A stretch of 64,000 nucleotides of DNA from Candidatus Hodarchaeum mangrovi. GTDB taxonomy: Archaea; Asgardarchaeota; Heimdallarchaeia; Hodarchaeales; Hodarchaeaceae. This document shows, one piece after another, positions 49,955-60,042 of this stretch. A program made the translations under genes and the position numbers. The stretch lies in contig JAEOUE010000197.1 of the NCBI GenBank assembly GCA_016839515.1, forward strand, positions 1-64,000, given 5' to 3'. The notes under the pieces are model-generated. The model searched no databases, was not told where the DNA came from, and saw only the letters and a program-made list of their open reading frames with translations. How positions within the stretch are numbered: the stretch's first letter is position 1; every line of letters starts with the position of its first letter.

Positions 49955-50551
49955 TTATTCTATAACCAGTTCTCCACATTTAGGACAAGAGAAAGCTCCA
50001 GGAGGTATTTTTTCACCACATTTATTACAAATCCATATCTTCTTTGTACTATCCGTTGACCAAATTTTCCGTGTTGGGACTGATTTTGGTACTGGCTTTT
50101 TAACTTTTGTTGCAGAACCTGTTGCATAAGCTGTTATTGTTGCAACAATAGCACATGAAATTGTTCCAAATATAAACTCTGATATTGCACCTAATTCAAT
50201 TGTTGGAACATTTACAATTAAAAGAAATGCTGCTCCTAGTATAGTACCAAAGAATCCAGCGAATCCTCCCCAAAACCCTGATTTAGCCCTTATACCAGCA
50301 ATCAAGCCTGAAATGGCCCAAGCAACGAGAACAGCCCAAAATGAATATAATGTAGTAGCATTTAAGTTCATGCCATAAAACATTTGTTGAATTACGGCAT
50401 TAAAGTCTAAGGCTGTAAGGGAAGCGGCATGACTTGGATCAAATATTAACTGAGTAAGTTCTAATGCTGATAATCCTATGCTCAACACCAATATTGTGTT
50501 TATTATTGGATTTGTAGTTTTATTTGACGAATTTTGTGACATTAATGACAT
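49955..50551 (-). CDS. Multi-TM protein with C-terminal zinc ribbon
   Basis: Several TM stretches; C-terminus WICNKCGEKIPPGAFSCPKCGELVIE. Confidence 0.65.
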   Translation of the reverse strand: MSLMSQNSSNKTTNPIINTILVLSIGLSALELTQLIFDPSHAASLTALDFNAVIQQMFYGMNLNATTLYSFWAVLVAWAISGLIAGIRAKSGFWGGFAGFFGTILGAAFLLIVNVPTIELGAISEFIFGTISCAIVATITAYATGSATKVKKPVPKSVPTRKIWSTDSTKKIWICNKCGEKIPPGAFSCPKCGELVIE

Positions 50552-50780
50552 CCTTCTATTAAATTAATGAATTTAGAGGGGAAATTAAAAAGCAAGTTTA
50601 CAGATTAAAGCTTTCTATGACAATTATTAAATTATATTGAATTAAGGTTAATATTTAGATAGAAGTAAATTTACTGTGATTAGACTAGAATAGTCCAAAA
50701 TTAGAGTTTAAAACCCAATGTCTACAAATAAAACAGTTAAGATCTTTTGATTTGATTTATCAAAGAGTTGTCATACAAAA

Positions 50781-52805
50781 ATGAATAAAATGTCAAATTT
50801 AGATGTATATGCGATTTCAAAGGAACTCCAAGCTCTTGTTGGATATAGAGTAGATAATATTTATCGTGATTCATCGGATAGTTTTTATTTGTTTAAATTT
50901 AAAGGAACTGGGAGTTTTAAAAATCCAATATTATTGATAGAACCAGGAGTCCGTTTTCATTTAACAGAATACAAACATGAAGTACCTCAGCGTCCAACGG
51001 AGAAGATTATGGCAGTAAGAAAACATTTAAAGGGTTCAGAATTAGTTAAAATTTGTCAAGTTGAATTTGATAGAATTATAGAGATGACATTGGTAGGAAA
51101 GCAGAAGTATCGAGTTTATGTTGAGCTTTTTGGGACAAAACCAAATTTTGTTATTGTGGGAGAGGAGAATAAGGTAATTTCAGCTTTGTGGTATAGAAAA
51201 ATGCGTCATCGCGATCTTTTACCAGGTAAGGAGTTTGAATTACCTCCAAGTAGTGGAAAGTCAATATTTCAACTTAGTCTTGAGGAATTAAAATCAAACC
51301 TAGCTTCCAGTGAATATCAAAACGAGGAAATTGTTAGAGTATTAGTACGTAAATTTGGGGGAGGAGGGGGCCTTATGGAAGAAATTTTATACAGAGCTGG
51401 GATTTTAAAATCAATTCACTGCTCTGAAATAACAGAAAAAGAAATTATGACTTTTTTATCTATTTTCAAAGAAATAGAAATAGAATTAATCAACTTAAAT
51501 CCTTCTGTAATTCTTGATAAAGACAATAAACCAGTTTTATATCAACCAATAACTCTAAGATCAATAGATGGTTTTTTAAGAAAGTTTGATACTTTTTCTG
51601 CTGCTATGGACTATTATTACTCTTCTACTCTTCCTCAGATTTCCACAAGTATAATATCAATTGATCGAAAGCGGAAAAAGATACTAGCAATAAAGGAGAA
51701 ACAGGAAAAAGCAATTAAAGAGTTTACAGCGAAGGAAATGAGATACAAATTGCTTGGAGACCGAATTTACGAGAATTTTCATTTAATTGATGATTTATTA
51801 AGTACAATAATGCAGGCACGTAAAAAGAATATATCCTGGGAGGAGATTATGAAAAAATTTGAAAGTGCAGGAACTCACAGCTTTCCTTCTTTGAAAATTC
51901 TCAAAGAAATAGTTCCCGAAAAAGGAAAAATTATTCTAATATTGGATTCAGAAGAAGTTGAAATCGATTTTCGAAAATCTGCTTCAAATATAGCTAATGA
52001 TTTCTATGAAAATGCCAAAAAAGTATCAAGGAAAATTGTACCAGCCCAAGAAGCTCTTGAAAAAACAATTGAGAGACTAAATAACCTATCAGAGGAACTT
52101 ACTATTCAAAAAGAAGCTGCATCGTTGAATTTAAAGAGACGAAAAAGAAAATGGTATGAAAAATTTCATTGGACTTATTCAAAAAATAATTTTCTAATTA
52201 TTGGAGGAAAAGATATTTCAGGAAATGAAGAGTTAGCTAAACGGCGATTAAATGAGACTGACCTATTTTTTCATGCTGAGCTTCAAGGTGCTCCTTATAC
52301 TATATTGAAACGAGAATCCAATGATTTGGATCCTTCAGAAGAAGACATTAAAACTGCTGCTCAATTAGCTGCTTGTTTTTCAAGTGGTTGGAAAGTTGGA
52401 TATGGTGCAGTAGATGTCTATTATGTAACTGGTTCAAATGTGAGTTTTTCAGCACCAAGTGGTGAATATATACCAAAGGGGGGAATAATGATTAAAGGAA
52501 CTAGGAATTATATCAGGGGAGTTGAATTAATTCTAGCAATCGGTATAGAATTTGATGAATATTCCGCTAGAATAATTTATGGAAATGAAGAAAAAATAAA
52601 ACTAGTAAGCCAAAATTACATTTTGATCAAACCTGGTTCCGAACCAAAAGGAAAATTAGCAAAAAAAATCCAAAAAGTCTTTATTGAGAATGCTAACTCA
52701 TCTGAAGAGCAAGCAAAAATACGTGCGATAGATTTGAACGAATTTGTTCACGCCATACCACATAATTCAGTGATCTATAATGTTTTCTTTTCTAAATCAG
52801 TCTAA
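50781..52805 (+). CDS. NFACT family protein (Rqc2/Tae2/RqcH-like ribosome quality control factor)
   Basis: MSNLDVYAISKELQALVGYRVDNIYR N-terminal NFACT-N; coiled coil; RKRKWYEKFHWTYSKNNFLIIGGKDISGNEELAKRRLNETDLFFHAELQGAPYTILK NFACT-R. Confidence 0.92.
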   Translation: MNKMSNLDVYAISKELQALVGYRVDNIYRDSSDSFYLFKFKGTGSFKNPILLIEPGVRFHLTEYKHEVPQRPTEKIMAVRKHLKGSELVKICQVEFDRIIEMTLVGKQKYRVYVELFGTKPNFVIVGEENKVISALWYRKMRHRDLLPGKEFELPPSSGKSIFQLSLEELKSNLASSEYQNEEIVRVLVRKFGGGGGLMEEILYRAGILKSIHCSEITEKEIMTFLSIFKEIEIELINLNPSVILDKDNKPVLYQPITLRSIDGFLRKFDTFSAAMDYYYSSTLPQISTSIISIDRKRKKILAIKEKQEKAIKEFTAKEMRYKLLGDRIYENFHLIDDLLSTIMQARKKNISWEEIMKKFESAGTHSFPSLKILKEIVPEKGKIILILDSEEVEIDFRKSASNIANDFYENAKKVSRKIVPAQEALEKTIERLNNLSEELTIQKEAASLNLKRRKRKWYEKFHWTYSKNNFLIIGGKDISGNEELAKRRLNETDLFFHAELQGAPYTILKRESNDLDPSEEDIKTAAQLAACFSSGWKVGYGAVDVYYVTGSNVSFSAPSGEYIPKGGIMIKGTRNYIRGVELILAIGIEFDEYSARIIYGNEEKIKLVSQNYILIKPGSEPKGKLAKKIQKVFIENANSSEEQAKIRAIDLNEFVHAIPHNSVIYNVFFSKSV

Positions 52806-53429
52806 ATCTTCATTAGAGGTGTCATCCTCAAGATTTGCTTTTATACAATCCGAACATAATGTATAACCATTAGTTACATTTAGAAATTCGGAATAATTAC
52901 CACAATCATCACAAAAGCCTTTAAGTTTTGGGTATTCTAATTCATTTGTTGTATTTTCTATTAAAAGTTGTTCTAGTCTAATTCTCATAAGACCAGGTGC
53001 AAATTTTAAAATATCATTAGTTGACACTATTCCAAGTGGTTTGGATAAATCATTGTTTTCAACAACAAGAATTCGTTCAATATTTCGTTTAGCCATATAT
53101 AACATACAATTCTCCAATGTTTCATCAGATGAAACATAAGCAATTGGATGGGTCATCACATCTTCAACTAAAATTATGCCAGGATCAAGAGCACAGCCAA
53201 CAACTCGATTTATAATATCACCTTTGGTAATAATTCCTAGGATCTGTTCATTTTTTATGACTACTGATCCTACATTATGTTCTTTCATTAGTTTAGCAGC
53301 TTCTGCAACGGGTTGATTTCTTGGCATTGAAATAATCCTAGATTCTTTTTTTAGTAAATGCTTAATTATTACCTCATTTTCTCTTTGAATCACAGTATAA
53401 AGACACTCCTTGATTTCATGATAACTCAT
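52797..53429 (-). CDS. Tandem CBS domain protein with C-terminal zinc-ribbon-like motif
   Basis: AAKLMKEHNVGSVVIKNEQILGIITKGDIINRVV, VEDVMTHPIAYVSSDETLENCMLYMAKRNIERILVV, and CDDCGNYSEF..GYTLCSDC. Confidence 0.88.
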   Translation of the reverse strand: MSYHEIKECLYTVIQRENEVIIKHLLKKESRIISMPRNQPVAEAAKLMKEHNVGSVVIKNEQILGIITKGDIINRVVGCALDPGIILVEDVMTHPIAYVSSDETLENCMLYMAKRNIERILVVENNDLSKPLGIVSTNDILKFAPGLMRIRLEQLLIENTTNELEYPKLKGFCDDCGNYSEFLNVTNGYTLCSDCIKANLEDDTSNEDLD

Positions 53430-53825
53430 CGTAAAAATATAATAGTTTTAATCCCAAAAAAAGGTTTGCATCTATTGTCAACATCTGGACTAATTTTGGT
53501 TATTTGATATAATACTATTGTAATACTTAAAATATTTGAATTATTAATGTTCACAATATAAAGAAAGACATAAAGAAGGTAAAAAGTTGAAAATTTAATC
53601 AAAGAAGGGTCAAAACTATGTGAAGTACCATTTAAATACTGTATTTTAAAATAAGATATTATTTTTATTCAAAAAATAAACGAAAATGTATTAAATTTAT
53701 CATTTTTAATAATATGGTAAAAAAAATATCTTCATGAATGAAATGACCCATTAGATTATTAAAAACTATTCTCATTTGCTATTATAACTTGATTGATATG
53801 ATATTTAATTTTAAGATTTCATCAG

Positions 53826-56800
53826 TTAGAAAAGAGTTGTAGGACGTAATCCAATCTCAAATACCTGACGCTTATTTATTTCTAGTAATTTTATCCAAGA
53901 GTCTAAATATTGCGAAATACTTGAAGCATAATTTTCTTCTAGTTGCGTTATAATTTGTGTGTATCGCAATACCCAGCCTTCAGAAAGAGTTAACCCGATC
54001 TTTTCTTGTCCACAGGATGAACATTTACCTGATAGAGGGATACGTCGGAAGTTTCGGTTACATCTTAGACATCTAAAAGGTTGAGAGAAGAATTTTTCTA
54101 AAGAAGAGTTATATTTTTCTAAAAAATCGTTTTCTAATATTTTTTCAACAAACTCACTCTCTTGAGTACCCTGAATTTTTTTAAGGATTGAAAGACTTGA
54201 TTGAATCTTTGAAATAAGTTTACTCTGTTTAAGCGGATTACTAATATTAAATCCTGAGATGTTGTCAATCTTATGAATTTTTGGATAAGAGTAATTTAAA
54301 TTAGAAATTTTGTAGACCAGAAGATCTTTTTTGGTAGGATTACTTTTTAATTCTCTGAAAAATAGTAGATTCATAGGAATGGATTCACTCATTGCATAGA
54401 ATGACAAATCTTCCCAAGAATCTGGCATATTCAAAACCATAGGGACATCCATTGTTCCCCCTCTAGTAGTGGGAATAAATTCTTCAGAAAAATTAATTAA
54501 AACATCAAGTAGAAGAGTAAACGAGTCTATGTCTCCATTACAGTTACGTCCCTTTAATTTATGCCAAACTGGATGTGCATAAAGAACATCAGTTGTGGTA
54601 GAACCAATAATTCGTCCGATCACTCCAACCTTAGAAAAAGGGGAAATTCCGACAATCAAAGAACCCATTAGATCTTGGAAGGATTTTAATCTGAAATAGG
54701 CTGGCAAATCGTAAAATTCAGTTAATTCATCATCAATAAATTTAGTTAGTTTTAAAAGAAATTTTTCAGATGACTTACTAATAATAACATCATATGGAAA
54801 GAGTTCTATTAATTGATTTTCATTTTCTAGCTGCTTTCCTTCAATATCATGGTCATAACCAAGACGGATAAGATCTTCAATCGATGTTCCTACTTCCAGA
54901 GGTTTGAAACATAATAAGGGGGCATTTGTAGTATCAAACCGACTAGTTCCATCTTTATAGACATATATATCATGTCTTGCTCTCAAAACACCTTTGTTGA
55001 GATTCTCTGGAATTTTATTTTTAGTATTAAGATAAGAAACCGCTTTAAATTTTTCTAAATTTGAAATATCACTTTTATTTACCTTTAGCAGTTCCTCAAA
55101 GGCTACAGAATGTGGTTTAGAAGGAACACCATAATTTCCACATACAGGACAATTTTTTGTTTCAAAAGTATGGTTATTTCTGCACAAAAGTTTTTGAGTT
55201 GTTTCTTGATTACAGTCTGGGCAGTAAACATAATAAACTGTTTTTTGACAGGACGAACAGTATCGGTTCGAAAGGTTAAGAATTACTGCCTTTTCTTTTA
55301 TTACTTTTAATAAATTTCTTTGAGACCCTCCTAAGGATCCGATGGGAAAAAGAACGTGAGATGGAGGATTTATATGACGAGGTTCAGCTTTTTCTACTCG
55401 AACTATCTGAGTACCAAGTCTACGTTTTGATTTTGATCTTATTGGTACTCCGATTAATTTAGATACAATTTCCTCAGTCTCATCCTCAATGGAGAGATTA
55501 TTTATTATTTGATCTAAATCAAGATTTTCATCTTTTAAACGAGTTAAAATGTGCTGAAAATTATCAAATTCAATCCTTTCATTACTAACAGAAAAAGGAA
55601 CACCTAAAAAACTTAGAATCCTTTTCATTTCATCATTATTGGGAATTTTTGGTTCTTCATTCTTAATAATATGGTCTAATAAAAGAATTAAATCACTAAT
55701 AGCTATATTATTCCAATTAAAAGAAAATTTAGGGTGCAAAGGCACTTTTGTTAATTTAGATATCAAATAAACTTTTTCAGGATTCAATTTAAAGACTGAT
55801 GGATTATCAAGACAACTTTTTAAAATATTGAAGTCAACAGATAAAGCTCGTGCTAAATTTTGAATCGAACCAAATTTCCTTATTGAGGCATTAATCACCT
55901 CCATTGCCCACCATTCCTCGGTCCAGGAAGATATATCAAAAGCTTCCTGATCAGGAATATCATCAGGACAAAGTAATAATTCTCCTAATTCCCAGATTTG
56001 TATGATTCTATTTTCATATTCTTTAAATGTTTCAATATTGTCAATCCGTACTAAAGAGCCATCTTCAATTGTTACTAAAGGACCTGTTAAACTAGAAACA
56101 GGAAGTGTTATTAAATTTCGTTCTATTAAGTCAATTTTTATTGACGTTCCTGGCGAAATGATTTTTAAAAGCATCATTGTCGCTGGATTTACACCAACTG
56201 AACCAAATCCAGTATTACGTGTGCGTCCATACCTTAATTGAAACCCCCCTGGACCAGATGATTTTGATAACAATGGTTGAGTACCTCGAATTTCTCGATC
56301 ACCAAAAACTAGTTTATTCTTTTTTACAAAATGAAAACTTCTATCTAACCAGTTCCATTCTGGAATTTCAGCTAAAATTTTATATCGAGTAATCAGGTTT
56401 ATATTATCCATAAAACGTTCTAATGCTACACACATTCCCATTCTTAATTGGTTTGATAGAGGTGGAAGATTTCTATATTTAACAACCTCAATTCTTTCAT
56501 AGGATTCACCTGAGATTTCAATACCAATATTTTGGAGTATTAATTTCGCTAAATCCTTTTTCAAATCAGGAATTCGATCACTTAGCTCATAATAAAGCTC
56601 TAATTCCTCAATATATCTTCCTATCATTTCAGGTGTAGCGTTAAATCGATTTAGATGCAAGATTCTGCGTAGGTAATCCGCAATTAGAACAACTAATCCT
56701 ATTACTTCCCCAGGGACATAACGAATAGTATTGGAAAAAAAAATTGTCAAATGTGAAGTCTTTTCTGAAATAGCTATTTTTGGAATAGCCTCTTCGGGAA

Positions 56801-57146
56801 CAGAAATCAATCCTTGACTTAAGATAACACATGCGCTTTGGAGTGCAATTAGAATTAGCTCCTCTCGAGGCAATTTTAAATAATAACCGTTTACTATCTG
56901 TTTGGCTATTTCTGCTGCAAGTAAAAGTGAGTTCTCATGGAAAACGATGTTTGATGGCAAATTTTCTTCTAAACCAGCAATATTTATGATTGAGGAAATT
57001 CTTAACTTTACAGAATATGTTATTATCGATTCTACGTTACATCTTGGGTCATATTTCCGATTTCGTGCTTGTTGTGCTAAAGAAAATTGATTGTTCAATG
57101 ATTTTTTTATCTGTGTAACATAATTGGTGAATTCTGGAAAAATCAT
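53826..57146 (-). CDS. polC: DNA polymerase D large subunit (DP2) with altered active-site motif
   Basis: GFGSVGVNPATMMLL..., PPSHVLFPIGSLGGSQRNL, zinc modules, VGVIGRIIGSTTTDVLYAHPVWHKLKGRNCNGDIDSFTLLLDVLINFSEEFIPTTRGGTMDVPMVL, C-terminal CLRCNRNFRRIPLSGKCSSCGQEK. Confidence 0.93.
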   Translation of the reverse strand: MIFPEFTNYVTQIKKSLNNQFSLAQQARNRKYDPRCNVESIITYSVKLRISSIINIAGLEENLPSNIVFHENSLLLAAEIAKQIVNGYYLKLPREELILIALQSACVILSQGLISVPEEAIPKIAISEKTSHLTIFFSNTIRYVPGEVIGLVVLIADYLRRILHLNRFNATPEMIGRYIEELELYYELSDRIPDLKKDLAKLILQNIGIEISGESYERIEVVKYRNLPPLSNQLRMGMCVALERFMDNINLITRYKILAEIPEWNWLDRSFHFVKKNKLVFGDREIRGTQPLLSKSSGPGGFQLRYGRTRNTGFGSVGVNPATMMLLKIISPGTSIKIDLIERNLITLPVSSLTGPLVTIEDGSLVRIDNIETFKEYENRIIQIWELGELLLCPDDIPDQEAFDISSWTEEWWAMEVINASIRKFGSIQNLARALSVDFNILKSCLDNPSVFKLNPEKVYLISKLTKVPLHPKFSFNWNNIAISDLILLLDHIIKNEEPKIPNNDEMKRILSFLGVPFSVSNERIEFDNFQHILTRLKDENLDLDQIINNLSIEDETEEIVSKLIGVPIRSKSKRRLGTQIVRVEKAEPRHINPPSHVLFPIGSLGGSQRNLLKVIKEKAVILNLSNRYCSSCQKTVYYVYCPDCNQETTQKLLCRNNHTFETKNCPVCGNYGVPSKPHSVAFEELLKVNKSDISNLEKFKAVSYLNTKNKIPENLNKGVLRARHDIYVYKDGTSRFDTTNAPLLCFKPLEVGTSIEDLIRLGYDHDIEGKQLENENQLIELFPYDVIISKSSEKFLLKLTKFIDDELTEFYDLPAYFRLKSFQDLMGSLIVGISPFSKVGVIGRIIGSTTTDVLYAHPVWHKLKGRNCNGDIDSFTLLLDVLINFSEEFIPTTRGGTMDVPMVLNMPDSWEDLSFYAMSESIPMNLLFFRELKSNPTKKDLLVYKISNLNYSYPKIHKIDNISGFNISNPLKQSKLISKIQSSLSILKKIQGTQESEFVEKILENDFLEKYNSSLEKFFSQPFRCLRCNRNFRRIPLSGKCSSCGQEKIGLTLSEGWVLRYTQIITQLEENYASSISQYLDSWIKLLEINKRQVFEIGLRPTTLF

Positions 57147-57850
57147 GAAAGAATCCTAATCCCATTAGGTAAAGTTACGTTAAGTATACCAATATTATTT
57201 ATTGAAGTAAGTTTATCGAAATAGAACACTCCAGTTTGGTTTAAATATGGATTGGGTATCAATGGTATAGTTCCATTTAAAATAAAGATACTATAGGGAT
57301 TTGTTGGCTGAAAAGATTCTCTTCGTTTACTAAAAATAAAGATCTGATTATCAAATACTTCAACACGAGCATGGAATACTAAATTAAATATCTCTTCTAT
57401 AGTTAGGGAAGTCGTCAAGCTTGTTAATTTTAATTTAAAGTTTGCTGAAACTTCACTAGAATAAATATTTCCATTGGTCACATTTGTATATGGTGGTTGT
57501 TTTGCATTCATTTGAAAAGTTTCTTCAATAAATGAGAATTCCGCTAGTATACCTCTGGTTATTGCCAAATATTCTAAATTTTTCAAAAAATCTTTAATAG
57601 ACAGTTTAGCATTTTCTTGAGACATTCCTGAGTTATTTTGCGTGTATTTGGATAAAATATATTCTAAAAAGTTTTGAATTTCCCTTTTAGAGTCGAAATA
57701 TGGTTCTGAGAGAGATTCTCTATTAAATTCAAGTTGATTTACTTGTATGTTCATTAAAGCTGCAGCCATTGAAACAATATAAATCGCTATAAGCATTGTT
57801 GCTAAAATAAACATTTGCCCCTGTCTTGATTTATTAAATAACTTCTGCAT
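57143..57850 (-). CDS. Pilin-like protein with class III signal peptide
   Basis: MQKLFNKSRQGQMFILATMLIAIYIVSMAAALM: basic n-region, G|Q junction, hydrophobic helix. Confidence 0.72.
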   Translation of the reverse strand: MQKLFNKSRQGQMFILATMLIAIYIVSMAAALMNIQVNQLEFNRESLSEPYFDSKREIQNFLEYILSKYTQNNSGMSQENAKLSIKDFLKNLEYLAITRGILAEFSFIEETFQMNAKQPPYTNVTNGNIYSSEVSANFKLKLTSLTTSLTIEEIFNLVFHARVEVFDNQIFIFSKRRESFQPTNPYSIFILNGTIPLIPNPYLNQTGVFYFDKLTSINNIGILNVTLPNGIRILS

Positions 57851-58372
57851 CTATATTTTCTCCCATAAATAAAGTTTAACTAAATAGCCATTCTGAAATT
57901 GACCATATTCTGCAGATGTGTATGATCCAAGATGATAATTAATAATTACTCCCTCTCCTCCAGTTTGAAGTGCTGCAATATCTGCAGCTGAGCCTAAAAT
58001 CGTGTTATATGAATCAGAAGGCACTCCATTGACTAAATCATGAGCAATAAGTATAAAACCATAATTATCACTCAAAATAGAAGTAATATAGGCATCTAGA
58101 AGACTAAGAAAATAGGTTGCTTCATCTGAATAAATAGGATTGAATTTAAGATAAATAGAAGGTCTAAGATAGCCTGCTTCGTCAGCTGTGCTTAAAATGT
58201 CATAGCCAGTTCGATCTAGAAATTTATATGATTGAGGAGGATTTAAGCTTTGGTCCGCAGCATTAATAAGCAATAGAGCGAGAACTAACATTAAAGAAAC
58301 AGCTACCAATGTTTCAGCAATTTGTAACTGACCACGCTGTCTCCTTTTTTTTAAATATTTCATTTTACTCAC
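57851..58372 (-). CDS. Pilin-like protein with class III signal peptide
   Basis: MSKMKYLKKRRQRGQLQIAETLVAVSLMLVLALLLI: RG|Q junction with E at about +5 and hydrophobic helix. Confidence 0.8.
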   Translation of the reverse strand: MSKMKYLKKRRQRGQLQIAETLVAVSLMLVLALLLINAADQSLNPPQSYKFLDRTGYDILSTADEAGYLRPSIYLKFNPIYSDEATYFLSLLDAYITSILSDNYGFILIAHDLVNGVPSDSYNTILGSAADIAALQTGGEGVIINYHLGSYTSAEYGQFQNGYLVKLYLWEKI

Positions 58373-59537
58373 TCCAAAGAGTTATTTGACATCGCATTAA
58401 TAAACCACGGACAATCACAGGATAAGTTTTACTCAATAAAGCTTTGATTCTAATATTATCACTTATATGACCCAAAGTATTATAATACTGTCCTTGTTCC
58501 TCTGTTTTATCCAAAATAGCTGGATAAGTTCCAATACCAACTCTATAATAATCCGTATATTGTGAAATACTAAGAAGTATGACAAGGCCAGTTTCTGGTA
58601 GTAATATTGTTTCATTTCCATCCCAAGATATAGACCCTAAATCTAGAAAATGTGATGAATATGAATGTAATGTATCTTTGTAGATTATCGAAATGAAATG
58701 ATTAACAGGTGTATCTGTTGTAGGTAAAGTATCGCTTACAAGCAAAGCTGAAGAATTAATGCCACCTCCCCAAATAGTCGTACTTGAAGAAGATCCGATA
58801 AAAGCTTGAGGAAAAACAGAGTCTATGCTTCCCCAATTTACACCCCAAAGAACACCTGTCTCGGCTACTACCAAGATGACATGTTGTCCATCTGGATCAT
58901 TAAAATGCGGAATCTCATACGTATAAGAACTCCCTCCAGTAGAATTCGTGAGTAGATCCTCTCCGTATAGCAATTGTGCATCTTTTAAGTTAACAACTAT
59001 TACTTTAGAATTAGCTTTAGGGATTGGAGTATTGTAAGGATTTGTAACAACAAATTCTACTCTATTATGGGTTTGATTTACACTGATTAGAGTAAGAGAT
59101 ATCTTTAGGCTTTGTTGAAGGGAGATTTGAAATTCTCTCTTTCCAGATAATTTTATAACATCTTTCAAAGTTTCATAATCATAATTATTCATTCCAGAGA
59201 TAGTAGAAATTCCCGTTCCACTAATAAGACGAGCAATTTTGGCAGCATCCAGAGCAAAATATCCATAATAATGACTAGTGGCTAAACCGAAATTATTAGG
59301 TAAATTTTTTAGATATCCCCAATCATCTGTTCCTGATTCCTGTAATATCATACGGCTAAAATTGTCGAGATCATCATATGAGATTGTCCCTACATCAGTA
59401 CGATTAATATTAGATTGAATGTTAATTATAATAAGGAGTAATTGTGAAAGCATTAACAAGAAAAGGAAAAGACTGATGACAAAGTCCACAGCTCTCATTT
59501 GTCCTTTTCGTTTTTTGTTTAAAAGTTGAAATATCAT
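58365..59537 (-). CDS. Large pilin-like/minor pilin protein with class III signal peptide
   Basis: MIFQLLNKKRKGQMRAVDFVISLFLFLLMLSQLLLI: KG|Q junction, hydrophobic helix, extended extracellular-type domain. Confidence 0.75.
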   Translation of the reverse strand: MIFQLLNKKRKGQMRAVDFVISLFLFLLMLSQLLLIIINIQSNINRTDVGTISYDDLDNFSRMILQESGTDDWGYLKNLPNNFGLATSHYYGYFALDAAKIARLISGTGISTISGMNNYDYETLKDVIKLSGKREFQISLQQSLKISLTLISVNQTHNRVEFVVTNPYNTPIPKANSKVIVVNLKDAQLLYGEDLLTNSTGGSSYTYEIPHFNDPDGQHVILVVAETGVLWGVNWGSIDSVFPQAFIGSSSSTTIWGGGINSSALLVSDTLPTTDTPVNHFISIIYKDTLHSYSSHFLDLGSISWDGNETILLPETGLVILLSISQYTDYYRVGIGTYPAILDKTEEQGQYYNTLGHISDNIRIKALLSKTYPVIVRGLLMRCQITLWSE

Positions 59538-59579
59538 TTATGCTTCCCATCATATTGTGATAATTTGTTAATTAACATC

Positions 59580-60026
59580 CTAAGAAATATCATCGGTTGA
59601 TCCAACATTAGAAACTTCTAGCTGAATTACAATTTCCTCCAATTTATCCTTTAATTCAAGTAAGGTGGTTTCTAATTCAGTTAGCTGTAATCCTTTCTCT
59701 AAAAGAGTTGTTGCTTGAGCAATTAACTCATCTGCTTTTTCAGCTTTCTCTGATCTTATATTTGAAGTGATCTCTGATAGTGTATTCACTTTTAAAGTTA
59801 ATTCAGAGATATTTTTTTCCATAATTCCTAATCTTCCTTCAATTGGTGCAAAATCGACTTCTACAGGGCCAACTGCAACATTAGGAGCTGAAGAAGAGAT
59901 TGGTTTTGGTAATGAACCCCCTGAACCCATGCCTTGGACAAGTAGAAATTCCATATTAGTAAGTTTGTCTTCCAAACTAGATATTTTTTCTAATATTTCT
60001 GTTAATACCTTTTCATCTTTACCCAT
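59580..60026 (-). CDS. Coiled-coil protein within pilus operon
   Basis: Heptad-rich (ILEKISSLEDKLTNMEFLL; MEKNISELTLKVNTLSEITSNI; TTLLELKDKLEEIVIQLEVS). Confidence 0.6.
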   Translation of the reverse strand: MGKDEKVLTEILEKISSLEDKLTNMEFLLVQGMGSGGSLPKPISSSAPNVAVGPVEVDFAPIEGRLGIMEKNISELTLKVNTLSEITSNIRSEKAEKADELIAQATTLLEKGLQLTELETTLLELKDKLEEIVIQLEVSNVGSTDDIS

Positions 60027-60042
60027 TATATCACCATTTATC

